From Haloterrigena salifodinae (GTDB lineage: Archaea > Halobacteriota > Halobacteria > Halobacteriales > Natrialbaceae), in contig NZ_RQWN01000001.1 of the NCBI RefSeq assembly GCF_003977755.1, positions 1,132,995 to 1,196,994 of the forward strand: a stretch of DNA of 64,000 bases, written 5' to 3'. Made by a program: the position numbers and the translations under genes. The notes below the pieces were generated by a model. It was not told the origin of the DNA, made no database searches, and saw only the letters and a list, made by a program, of their open reading frames with translations. Of the stretch, positions 53,430 to 61,079 are shown one piece after another. Every line of letters begins with the position of its first letter. Within the stretch, counting starts at the first letter, position 1.

Positions 53430-54443
53430 TTATTTCGGAACGTCTTGGCGTCGAACCGCCATCTTCTCGCGTTCGGTTCTCGCGTCGTAGTGCTCGTACA
53501 GCACCTCGAGGGAGACGTCCATCCGCTCGCTGACCGTCTCGGGTGCCGTCTCCTCGTTCAGGTGGTTCGTGATCGCACCGCGGCGGACCGCGTGCGGCGA
53601 TCGCGCCGACGGGCACTTCGATGGACTCGAGTCGCTGCTCCGCGCCTCGCAGCCAGACGGTGTCCGGTCGTGGGGACACTCCGCGTACGTGCACGGGTGT
53701 AGCGCCCGGATCACCCACTTGTATATCGAGTGGCCGGTCGGGCGGGTTCCCTGTCGCGTCGTGAACAGCGGTCGGCGACCGTGCTCGTCGACGACGTCCT
53801 TTCGGTCGGGGTTCTCCACGAAGTCGGAGAGAATCTGAAACCAGCGCGGTCCGAGGTAGACCCACCGGCTGCCGCCGTCGCCGTTCTTCAGCGGTGTGCC
53901 CGTCTCCGGTCGGTGCTCGACACGGATCGCCTGATCATCCTCGTCGAGATCGTCGACGTCGAGCGCTCGGACTGCACCCCGTCGCATCCCGGTCCGCCAG
54001 ATCAGCGCAATCAGGGCGTGGTCCCGGCTGGCGTAGTGATGCCGGTCGAAGTATCGAAGCGCCTGCTTCGCGCGGTCGGCCGCGAGGAATACCTCGCGGG
54101 ACTCGGCGCCGTCCGGCAGCTCGGGAGCGTGCAGTTTCTCCGCGAGACCATCGTCGACGGCCTCGATGTCGGCCCACCAACGCAGGGCCATCCGGACGCT
54201 ACTGAGTTGCTTTTGCAGCGTGATCGGCGCGACGTCGCCCCGCCTCCAGGAGACGAACAGCGACAGATCGCGGCCGGTCAGGTCGTTCAGGTTGTCAATC
54301 TCTTGCTCTTCGCACCACTCGAGGAACACCGATAAGCGGTGCCGAGCGTTCTGCATCGAAGATTCGCGGATACTCGGCTGCCGGTGCTCGAGGAACATAT
54401 CGACGCCCTCGGACGGCGTAAGCGGTTGGAGATCGTCGTTCAT
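53430..54443 (-). CDS. Tyrosine recombinase (provirus integrase)
   Basis: A 337-residue integrase with an N-terminal SAM-like core-binding domain (about 1-100) and the catalytic domain. The active site shows TGMRRGAV (Arg154), SPHAVRRG (His284, Arg287) and LYEHY (Tyr319). Four Cys plus a His (about 251-277) form a possible zinc insert. Length and layout resemble the SNJ2-type integrase of haloarchaeal pleolipoviruses. Its ATG overlaps the stop of a 23-residue mini-ORF. Confidence 0.92.
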   Translation of the reverse strand: MNDDLQPLTPSEGVDMFLEHRQPSIRESSMQNARHRLSVFLEWCEEQEIDNLNDLTGRDLSLFVSWRRGDVAPITLQKQLSSVRMALRWWADIEAVDDGLAEKLHAPELPDGAESREVFLAADRAKQALRYFDRHHYASRDHALIALIWRTGMRRGAVRALDVDDLDEDDQAIRVEHRPETGTPLKNGDGGSRWVYLGPRWFQILSDFVENPDRKDVVDEHGRRPLFTTRQGTRPTGHSIYKWVIRALHPCTYAECPHDRTPSGCEARSSDSSPSKCPSARSPHAVRRGAITNHLNEETAPETVSERMDVSLEVLYEHYDARTEREKMAVRRQDVPK

Positions 54444-54511
54444 CGCTCACCCCCTCCGTCGCGCTCGCTGGTCTGGTCGTACTTGCCGACGCGGGTGAAC
54501 TCGAGGCTCAT
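54440..54511 (-). CDS. 23-residue mini-ORF coupled to the integrase
   Basis: Reads MSLEFTRVGKYDQTSERD and then GGGER. Its TGA overlaps the integrase ATG as ATGA. It may be a real viral microprotein or a leader peptide controlling integrase translation. No family recognised. Confidence 0.35.
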   Translation of the reverse strand: MSLEFTRVGKYDQTSERDGGGER

Positions 54512-54585
54512 CGCCTCACCTCGGAGCTATCCCTGCAGTTACAGTATCCGGTACTCTTACCGGGGTTGCGTGCAATCTCGCTCAT
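54508..54585 (-). CDS. 25-residue mini-ORF with a Cys-x-Cys motif
   Basis: Reads MSEIARNPGKSTGYCNC and then RDSSEVRR. Its TGA again overlaps the next ATG (ATGA), giving a chain of two mini-ORFs and the integrase. The CNC motif suggests metal binding or nothing. Reality uncertain, supported mainly by the coupling. Confidence 0.35.
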   Translation of the reverse strand: MSEIARNPGKSTGYCNCRDSSEVRR

Positions 54586-55115
54586 GGTCTCACTGTTATG
54601 GGACCGCGGACTCACCGCGCGCGCCACTGTGTAGGAGCGGGGGCGCGCGCGGCTGCTGTCCGTCGGCTGATTATATCGAGCGTCTTCTCTCCACTTAGTT
54701 GTCGGAATATGGTTTCCGAATTCCCGATAATTCACGAAGTAGTGAATAACACCTGTTAGAGAACGTTGCTGACGGAGTCGGTCGTTTCCGAAACCGATTC
54801 CGGAAAGCGTGGGCTGTGGGCCGATACGCGACTCTCTCGGTCGATCGGGGGACTTTTCCCCCGCGCGGTTGCGCGAATACATGCTTCCGTATCTATGGTA
54901 CGGAAGCCAGGCGGGCCGGTGTCCCAAGCACCGGGTCCGCGTTTCTCTCGAGGACCCGACCGGGTACCGGCGGGTCCGTCTGGCCTCCGTTGATCCTACA
55001 CAGGAACAGACATTACTTAACCTTAACCCACTATTCCGTGTTCTACAGGTCATCAAATCTTGGTCTATACAATAGCTTTCGCTATCTGTTAAATGCGACA
55101 ATACGAGATTCGGGT
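54586..55115. other. Provirus intergenic region with several hairpins
   Basis: 530 bp upstream of the integrase mini-ORFs. It contains an 11-bp GC hairpin (CCGCGCGCGCC at 54615-54625 with GGCGCGCGCGG at 54642-54652), ATTCAC/GTGAAT near 54730, and GCTTCCGTA (54883-54891) with TACGGAAGC (54899-54907). It ends in an AT-rich promoter-like area (TTACTTAACC near 55015) before the HTH gene. It may hold regulatory sites, an origin or an RNA; the short ORFs are not convincing. Confidence 0.45.
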
Positions 55116-55376
55116 ATGCGCCCGCGGGTTAGCTGGATGAATCAAACTGATAGTCGAATTCTTGAATTGCTCAATGAGTCCAATTTAATACTATCTCCCG
55201 CAGTCACAGCGATTAATTTGGACTATTCTCGAAACTGGGTCTCTCGACGCATGAGCAAACTCGAAAACGCTGATCTCATTGAAAAAGTAGATGGGAGTTA
55301 TTACCAGATCACCGACCGAGGCCGTGCATATCTCGAGGGTGAAATTGAAGCTGAAGAACTAGAACAGACTCAATGA
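55116..55376 (+). CDS. Winged-helix regulator (PhiH1 repressor-like)
   Basis: An 86-residue protein with NQTDSRILELLNESNLILSP, the recognition region NLDYSRNWVSRRMSKLENAD and the wing YYQITDRGRAYLEGE. This is the shape of haloarchaeal winged-HTH repressors such as the PhiH1 repressor family. ATG 55116 is chosen; an ATG 21 nt later is also possible. It is convergent with the nuclease gene, with 29 nt between the two stops. Likely a provirus repressor. Confidence 0.8.
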   Translation: MRPRVSWMNQTDSRILELLNESNLILSPAVTAINLDYSRNWVSRRMSKLENADLIEKVDGSYYQITDRGRAYLEGEIEAEELEQTQ

Positions 55377-55405
55377 ATTATTATCAGAAAACTATTTCTC
55401 TAATT

Positions 55406-56608
55406 TCATTGAATAGGTACTGCGGGTGTCTTTGGGGAGATAATCACTTCGGTCGGAAGATCGCCAGTTTGGCTTGACAAATCTTTTTCAAATCCACTGG
55501 GATTTTCTATAACGAACTCTGGATCATAGATGAAGCAAACTAAATTCTCACAGTCAGAATGTGCTTTATAATGCTCTTTATCTTCCGCTAACTGGTTTTT
55601 GAGATCCTTTTCTTTGTTATTTTCATTTGCATATTTCACCTCGATTCCGATTTTCTCATCCTTTAATAAAAAGTCAATTCTTGAATTGCTTCCACCATGA
55701 CTTGGAGAATATTCTTCTTCCCTCACATCATCGAAATCTAGCCAGAGAATAGCATGAAGAAGATCTTGAACATCGTATTCATCATCCATTTCTATCGTAT
55801 CTCTATCGTTATATCTACTTTCGAGTTCTAAGGCTATCCGAGGGAATCTTTCACATATCCTCAATATTTTACTAATAGCTTCGTACTCTTCAGAGCTACC
55901 AGTTTCATCTTCTGTATTATTTTCATCATCTGTCTCTGGTAGTATCTCATCTCTTTTTCCTTCTGGTATATATTCTAAAGCTGTAAGTAGTGAATGTTGG
56001 AACCATTCCTCTGGCCTCACAGTTAGGTCGTCAGGCCTTGGGAGGAATATTATTGAACCATTCTCGGATCCGTCATATGACGTGAATGCAACCCCACATA
56101 CAGATCCATGAGGTCCGCGTGTTATTAATTCAGTCTCATTTTCAAACTTTGTGCCATCGTATTCCAAATAGCAGTCAGATTTACCAACCAAATCCACATA
56201 TTTATCCAACCATTTGTTGTCTTCTTGGAGGTAGCATTCATAATCCTGTATTCTACCAGTTGAGAAAGCAATACCCATATCCTCAAATACAGCATCATTC
56301 CTTACCCTATCTTCTTCGAGTGTTTCTGGATTGTGTCCAAAAGCATGAGACATAAATGAGATCACAATGCCATCAGTTCTTAAGAATTGATCAATTTTAT
56401 CTTGAAGATCGAGAACAGATTTGGCTATGTTATCACGAGTCCCCTCGTCGTAGTTCGTATAATAAATAAATGGATCGATGATTAGAATATCTTCTGTAAG
56501 TTTGTATCCCCCATATTTGTCCCATTTTTCTACACTCACATCTGAGTAACCTATATCAACTCCCCGCTTTTTCTCAGTAATTATCTTAATACTCAATCTC
56601 TCTAACAC
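55406..56608 (-). CDS. AT-rich 400-residue protein with C-terminal PD-(D/E)XK nuclease domain
   Basis: Residues 1-215 form an unrecognised mixed alpha/beta domain (YKLTEDILIIDPFIYY, DQFLRTDGIVISFMSHAFGH). A poly-acidic linker follows (about 222-240), then a helical region. The end is a nuclease domain with Asp312 (SRIDFLL), Glu323-x-Lys325 (GIEVKY) and YKAHSDCENLVCFIYDPE, recalling DpnII/MboI-like domains. The start is a GTG. Base composition is far more AT-rich than any neighbour, so it was probably acquired. Role possibly defence; not proven. Confidence 0.75.
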   Translation of the reverse strand: MLERLSIKIITEKKRGVDIGYSDVSVEKWDKYGGYKLTEDILIIDPFIYYTNYDEGTRDNIAKSVLDLQDKIDQFLRTDGIVISFMSHAFGHNPETLEEDRVRNDAVFEDMGIAFSTGRIQDYECYLQEDNKWLDKYVDLVGKSDCYLEYDGTKFENETELITRGPHGSVCGVAFTSYDGSENGSIIFLPRPDDLTVRPEEWFQHSLLTALEYIPEGKRDEILPETDDENNTEDETGSSEEYEAISKILRICERFPRIALELESRYNDRDTIEMDDEYDVQDLLHAILWLDFDDVREEEYSPSHGGSNSRIDFLLKDEKIGIEVKYANENNKEKDLKNQLAEDKEHYKAHSDCENLVCFIYDPEFVIENPSGFEKDLSSQTGDLPTEVIISPKTPAVPIQ

Positions 56609-56726
56609 CCGGTATAGATGTGAAGTTTAACTTAATGATTAAAAAGGGATCGGTAGCTAATCGTCAAGGCGTTTGATACAGGGTTCTAATTGCTGAGATT
56701 TTCGAGAATCATTAAATCGGTCTGGC

Positions 56727-56912
56727 TTACGGCTCGAGTCCCTCGACTAACTCGACGCTCCATTTGCCGTCGCCGACGTGGCGGATGTGGACGTGGTGGT
56801 CGCTCTGGAGCTGGCCGTTTTCGTCAAGAAGGCCCTCGACGCGGACGTCGTCTTTCGGGAGGGTGATCCCGACCGAATCCTGATCCAACTGACGGAGTTT
56901 GTTCAGCGCCAT
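56727..56912 (-). CDS. SpoVT/AbrB-like small protein
   Basis: A 61-residue protein, MALNKLRQLDQDSVGITLPK onward, with the swapped-hairpin signature (SVGITLPKDDVRVEG) of AbrB-type DNA-binding proteins, then HHVHIRHVGDGKWSVELVE. It is divergent from the VP3-like gene, with a TTTTATG promoter on its own side. It could regulate the virion genes or itself. Confidence 0.75.
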   Translation of the reverse strand: MALNKLRQLDQDSVGITLPKDDVRVEGLLDENGQLQSDHHVHIRHVGDGKWSVELVEGLEP

Positions 56913-57019
56913 ATCCGGCGGGCAACCCCCCTTCTCATAAAACTTGGTGACCCTCTGGAATCCGGAGGGGTTCCGGTGGTATTCCGGACGCTTTCGTGGG
57001 ATCGGAGAAAGCGGCGCGT
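56913..57019. promoter_or_regulatory. Divergent AbrB-like/structural-module promoter
   Basis: 107 bp between the two starts. The minus strand has TTTTATG about 25 nt before the AbrB-like gene. The plus side is GC-rich with TATTCCGGACG near 56980 as the only AT element. Probably the control point between regulation and virion genes. Confidence 0.4.
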
Positions 57020-57451
57020 ATGGCACTGAGCCTACCACAGAATATGGTTCCCGACACGGTTCGTCGGGAGAACGGAATTGATCTCACAGACAGCATCCTC
57101 GCGCCGCTGTTCGTCTTGGCGTCGATCTCGGTCGGCGCCGTCGGGACGCTGCAGTTCAACGCACCGCTGAACTTCTCGCTGGCCGATGCGATCTGGGCGT
57201 CCAACGGAACCGAGGTGACGTATGCGTTCATCCTCTCGATGGGGATTCTCCTCGTCGGCTGGCTCACGAACGAGTCGACGCCGGAAGACTGGACCGACGT
57301 TGAGACCGTCGTCGTCTTGCTCGCGGTCATCCTCAACGTGCTCAGTTCGCTCGTTCCGGCCGTCGCGGTCGCTCTCGAGTCGATGTGGTACATCGGCTGG
57401 TTTACGGTCATCTTGAACGCGGCGGCGTTCTACGTTATCGCTTACAAGTAA
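57020..57451 (+). CDS. VP3-like four-helix virion membrane protein
   Basis: A 143-residue protein with four TM helices ([66 protein letters not shown]) and small loops, matching the size and topology of pleolipovirus VP3. VP3 lines the inner side of the virion membrane. A GTG at 56996 or ATG 57044 are alternative starts. Confidence 0.8.
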   Translation: MALSLPQNMVPDTVRRENGIDLTDSILAPLFVLASISVGAVGTLQFNAPLNFSLADAIWASNGTEVTYAFILSMGILLVGWLTNESTPEDWTDVETVVVLLAVILNVLSSLVPAVAVALESMWYIGWFTVILNAAAFYVIAYK

Positions 57452-57469
57452 CCCAGAGAGGACTTCACA

Positions 57470-57976
57470 ATGCAACTTTCGAACTACACACAGGCGGTTG
57501 TTGGACTGGCACTGTTGACTATCGGTATTGTCGGTTTCGCGGCGATCGGCGGAGCGGCGACGACTGAAATGGCGAACGAGACCGTTTCGTTCTCGAACGA
57601 TTCGAACGTGACCGTGGACGTCGTCTGGAACGACTCGATTTCGGACCCGGCGAACGCGAGCGCGTCGGTGACGTTCTACAACGCGACCGAGTTCGAGGAC
57701 AGTGGCACGAACGCGACGGTCGTTCTCTCGGACTCGATCGCGGCCGACGAGGGCAACACGACATCCACCGAGTACACTGAAGCGGACGGGCTCGAGGACG
57801 GGACGGACTATCAAGTCGTGGTCGATGCCGACGATACGGAGGCCGACGACGTGACGGTGACTGATGGCTCGATCGGCGGTATCTTCACCTTCTCGGACGG
57901 CTCGCCTGGCTTCGGCGCCGGCGTCGCGATCGCGGCGATCGGGGCGGCGGCCATGCTCGCCCGGAGGGGGTCGTAA
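57470..57976 (+). CDS. Membrane-anchored, sequon-rich protein with PGF-CTERM-like tail
   Basis: A 168-residue protein. An N-terminal hydrophobic signal/TM (VVGLALLTIGIVGFAAIGG) comes first. An acidic extracellular part follows with about eight N-x-S/T sequons (NET, NDS, NVT, NAS, NAT and others) and a beta-rich pattern. The C-terminal SPGFGAGVAIAAIGAAAML followed by ARR looks like the PGF-CTERM signal processed by archaeosortase. No family recognised; probably a virion surface protein. It lies 18 nt after the VP3-like gene. Confidence 0.75.
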   Translation: MQLSNYTQAVVGLALLTIGIVGFAAIGGAATTEMANETVSFSNDSNVTVDVVWNDSISDPANASASVTFYNATEFEDSGTNATVVLSDSIAADEGNTTSTEYTEADGLEDGTDYQVVVDADDTEADDVTVTDGSIGGIFTFSDGSPGFGAGVAIAAIGAAAMLARRGS

Positions 57977-59581
57977 ATGTCAGCAGCGGACGATGGCCCA
58001 CAGCCCACGGCCCACGACTCAAAGATATCGCGGCGTGGACTCATGCGGCGGACGGCGGCGACCGGGACGGCGCTCGGTGGGATGGTAGTCGTCGGTGATC
58101 GCGTCGCGCCCCGATACTCACCGATCGGCCGCGTGGCGGCAATCGCGCCAGCGTTCGTGATCGGTGGGATCGCGGCGGCGGCCGGCGTCCACTACGTGAC
58201 GAAAAAAGCAGTCGACCACTTCACCGGCGACGACCGGGATTACAGTGGATATACCGGCGCTGACGCGCTGCTGAACGAGATTGAGAAAGGGGCGACTGAT
58301 ATGGAAAGTGCTGACGTGCGGGTGATGACTTCGATCGAGAACAACATCACCAACTCGGAGAACGTAGCCTACGCGAAGGGGAAGGCTGCGATCATTGAGG
58401 AAATGAACGCCGGAAACGGCGAATCTGCCGCGACCGACGCCATGCAGACGGCGATTGATGACTATTACTCGACTATCGAGAAAAACATCATCACTCACTC
58501 AGACGCCCAAATGCGTCAGTTAAAACACCTGTGGGAGCAGGCTGCGACGCACTCAAACGTGAATGCGTCTAACCACTTCACCGGCCAAGGGTCCGGCGGC
58601 CAACTTGTCGAATCTGGTTGGGGTGGAACATGGGAAACCCGCACGTACACCTGTCTGAACGGTACCACTGTCGAATATATGTCCTATAATGGAGAGACAT
58701 CAGGCAGTGACGGAATGGAGATGTGGGTTGAGAAGGCCAATGAGGGGAGTCATGGAAACCATCTGCAAATAGATGGTCCGAACACCTCGGCTAAATTCCA
58801 TGCAAAAACATGGTGGGGCTCCCCGCTCGATACCGTCATCTCGAAGCGAGACCAAGTGAATGCGGATCTCTCCGGGTTCACGTCGGACGTGTACGCGAAC
58901 TACGAGCCGGGCGACATCCCGACCGAAGACCTCGTGGACCCGATCACGGCCGCGACGGAACTCGACCAGAACTACGACAACGCTGCCGGGCAGTCGGCTC
59001 ATGCGGCGATGCTCGGTATCCCTACCACGGCCGAACTCTCCGCCGAGCTCGAGATTGAGAGCACCGAAGCGGAGGACGGCGTTTGGGAAGTCACGGCTGA
59101 CATCTTTACCGCCCACACGCCGACCGACGCGGACGGAAACGAAATCGGGTTCGAGACGGGGAAGACCTACGAGCCGAGCACATGGAACGAACCGTTCTAC
59201 ATCGCGTACAACTACGTCGATGAAATAAGCGGCGAGCGGAAAGGAGCGTTCACGTCGATCGAGTCGCCGACGACCTTCGTGAAGGTGACTGACGCCGACG
59301 GGAACGATATCGACACGTTCCAAACGCAGAGCCGGAACAACCAGACCGCGGACATTGCCGCGCTCGAGGAGGAGCTTCAGGCACTCCGCAAGGAGTGGAT
59401 CAAGATGCAGGAGGAGGCACAGGAGGAGACGGAGGAAGAGGACGACGACGGTTTCAACCTCGGTCTGCCGACGTTCTTCGGCGGCGACGGTGGCCAGTTG
59501 CTCGGTCTCGGTTTGATTGGCGTGGTAGTGATCGCGGTCGTCGGGATCGTAACGGACGCGATACCCGGACTGGGGAACTAA
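57977..59581 (+). CDS. VP4-like spike protein (twin-arginine, coiled coil, tail anchor)
   Basis: A 534-residue protein. The N-terminus has SRRGLMRRTAATGTALGG (about 18-35), a twin-arginine-like signal. A large ectodomain follows. The C-terminus carries a coiled coil (ALEEELQALRKEWIKMQEEA), a poly-Glu/Asp segment and a TM anchor (LLGLGLIGVVVIAVVGIV). This is the layout of pleolipovirus VP4 spikes, which bind and fuse with the host membrane. It starts at the base after the previous stop. Confidence 0.85.
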   Translation: MSAADDGPQPTAHDSKISRRGLMRRTAATGTALGGMVVVGDRVAPRYSPIGRVAAIAPAFVIGGIAAAAGVHYVTKKAVDHFTGDDRDYSGYTGADALLNEIEKGATDMESADVRVMTSIENNITNSENVAYAKGKAAIIEEMNAGNGESAATDAMQTAIDDYYSTIEKNIITHSDAQMRQLKHLWEQAATHSNVNASNHFTGQGSGGQLVESGWGGTWETRTYTCLNGTTVEYMSYNGETSGSDGMEMWVEKANEGSHGNHLQIDGPNTSAKFHAKTWWGSPLDTVISKRDQVNADLSGFTSDVYANYEPGDIPTEDLVDPITAATELDQNYDNAAGQSAHAAMLGIPTTAELSAELEIESTEAEDGVWEVTADIFTAHTPTDADGNEIGFETGKTYEPSTWNEPFYIAYNYVDEISGERKGAFTSIESPTTFVKVTDADGNDIDTFQTQSRNNQTADIAALEEELQALRKEWIKMQEEAQEETEEEDDDGFNLGLPTFFGGDGGQLLGLGLIGVVVIAVVGIVTDAIPGLGN

Positions 59582-59583
59582 TC

Positions 59584-60186
59584 ATGAATCGGATTCTTTC
59601 GTTTTCCGTCGTGGTAGCCGTAGTGCTGGCGATGGGCATGGGCGCCGGGATCGCGCCGGTGGCCGCGCAGGAGGACGCCGAGAACGCGACCGACCAGGGC
59701 GACGATCGTTCCGACGGCCAGCTCGAGGACGAGAACGAGTCGGTGCCGACGGTCGAACCGAACGAGGAGTTCACGCAGGAGATCGACAGCGAGACGCGGA
59801 TCACCGACTGGGAGTATGAGCCGGGAATGTTCACGATCGAGATCGAGGCCGATAGGCCGACGACGGTCTCGATGACTGAGGCAAGCGATTGGGAGCGAGG
59901 CACGGGCTCGTTCAACTACGCCGAGGAGGAACTCGAGGAAGGAACGAACACGATTACGTTCCCCGTGACGGCCACCCAGGGCGCGGGCGTCGCGATCGCG
60001 ACCGAGAAGTCCCTTAATCAAGGGACCGGGGCGCGTATCTCGGTCGGACAGGTCGAGCAGAACCCGTTCCGGCACTTCGGCGGCGAGTCGGGGCTGTTCT
60101 CGGGTATCGGGATGACGGTCGGGCTCGCAGCAGTCGGCGCCTGGTACGTCGTCCGCTCGGAGGTAAGCGGGGTGATCCAGGCATGA
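59584..60186 (+). CDS. Virion membrane protein with signal peptide and C-terminal TM
   Basis: A 200-residue protein. The signal peptide (ILSFSVVVAVVLAMGMGAG, then VAAQ) is followed by an acidic ectodomain (DGQLEDENESVPTVEPNEEF) and a C-terminal TM near IGMTVGLAAVGAWYVV. It takes the place of the gene that follows the spike in betapleolipoviruses. It starts 2 nt after the spike stop, and its end overlaps the next gene (ATGA). Function unknown. Confidence 0.75.
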   Translation: MNRILSFSVVVAVVLAMGMGAGIAPVAAQEDAENATDQGDDRSDGQLEDENESVPTVEPNEEFTQEIDSETRITDWEYEPGMFTIEIEADRPTTVSMTEASDWERGTGSFNYAEEELEEGTNTITFPVTATQGAGVAIATEKSLNQGTGARISVGQVEQNPFRHFGGESGLFSGIGMTVGLAAVGAWYVVRSEVSGVIQA

Positions 60187-60998
60187 GCGATACGAGTACG
60201 ACGTTCGGCAACTGGCAGGATCGACTGACGTACATCGTCGCCGAGGGACAACTGATCGTACTCGGTCTCGCGGTCACGATCGGTGCCCTACTGATCTGGA
60301 TTCGCCCGGAGGTGCCGGGCGTGCCGCCGATCGTCTTCGGCTGGTTCGCGGCGCTGTTGCTCCTGGGGCCGCCGCTGCTCGGACTGTTCGTCACGGGTGC
60401 CCGGAAACTCCGAAATCGGCACATGGTGGCCGTTCACCACATCAACGGTGTCTCCGACGAACGCGAGAAGTATTACGTCGAACCCGGCGTGTGGAGTAAG
60501 AAGACCGTCGAAGGCCCGAGCCCATATCCGGTGAACGACGGGGACGCGTTCGAGGTGCGGGAGTTCGACTGGCATCCCGACCAAGGCGAGACTGGGACGC
60601 TCATCGTCCGAGGCTGCTACATGAGCCAGATGGCCGACTCGAAACTCATCACGACAAAGGCCATGCTCGAGGACGTCCACAACGACCTCGTTGAGTCGTT
60701 CCTCGAGTACAACCGCTTACGCGGCCGAATTTCGAAGATGGGGCTTCAGATCCAGAAGGATGTCATCAACGAAGAAGCCGAGGCTGACGAGCGCGGGCTG
60801 ATGAACCCGCGGACGACGGTCAAGGAACGCTTCGAATCGGCGAAGATAGACGCCGAGGGAAGCGATATTGACGAGATCAAGGATATCTCGCAGTACGTCG
60901 AAGAGTACAGCGACGAGCACGACATCGAGACAACCGGCGGACCGCCGCAGACCCGCGCACAGGCCGCAGAACAGGCCGCCACTGACGGGAGGGACTGA
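60183..60998 (+). CDS. Pleolipovirus ORF7-like protein, N-terminal TM helices
   Basis: A 271-residue protein with two TM helices in the first 70 residues (GQLIVLGLAVTIGALLIWI, VFGWFAALLLLGPPLLGLF) and a cytosolic domain of about 200 residues ending in an acidic, Ala-rich tail. The start overlaps the previous gene by 4 nt (ATGA). Its place between the spike/membrane genes and the NTPase matches conserved ORF7 in pleolipoviruses. The biochemical role is not known. Confidence 0.75.
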   Translation: MSDTSTTFGNWQDRLTYIVAEGQLIVLGLAVTIGALLIWIRPEVPGVPPIVFGWFAALLLLGPPLLGLFVTGARKLRNRHMVAVHHINGVSDEREKYYVEPGVWSKKTVEGPSPYPVNDGDAFEVREFDWHPDQGETGTLIVRGCYMSQMADSKLITTKAMLEDVHNDLVESFLEYNRLRGRISKMGLQIQKDVINEEAEADERGLMNPRTTVKERFESAKIDAEGSDIDEIKDISQYVEEYSDEHDIETTGGPPQTRAQAAEQAATDGRD

Positions 60999-61001
60999 CT
61001 G

Positions 61002-61076
61002 ATGATAGACACACTCTGCACAGTCGGGAGTATCGCACTGTTCACCGCACTCGAGTTCGACCGCTGGAGGCGCTGA
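61002..61076 (+). CDS. 24-residue hydrophobic mini-ORF
   Basis: Reads MIDTLCTVGSIALFT and then ALEFDRWRR, a single short hydrophobic helix. It lies 3 nt after the ORF7-like gene and 3 nt before the NTPase, within the coupled string. It may be a viral microprotein; support is positional only. Confidence 0.4.
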   Translation: MIDTLCTVGSIALFTALEFDRWRR

Positions 61077-61079
61077 GAC

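Noticed and set aside
54766-55075. Short plus-strand ORFs between the integrase and the HTH gene
   Set aside because: Several overlapping frames with similar quality, none with family features; treated as a regulatory region instead.
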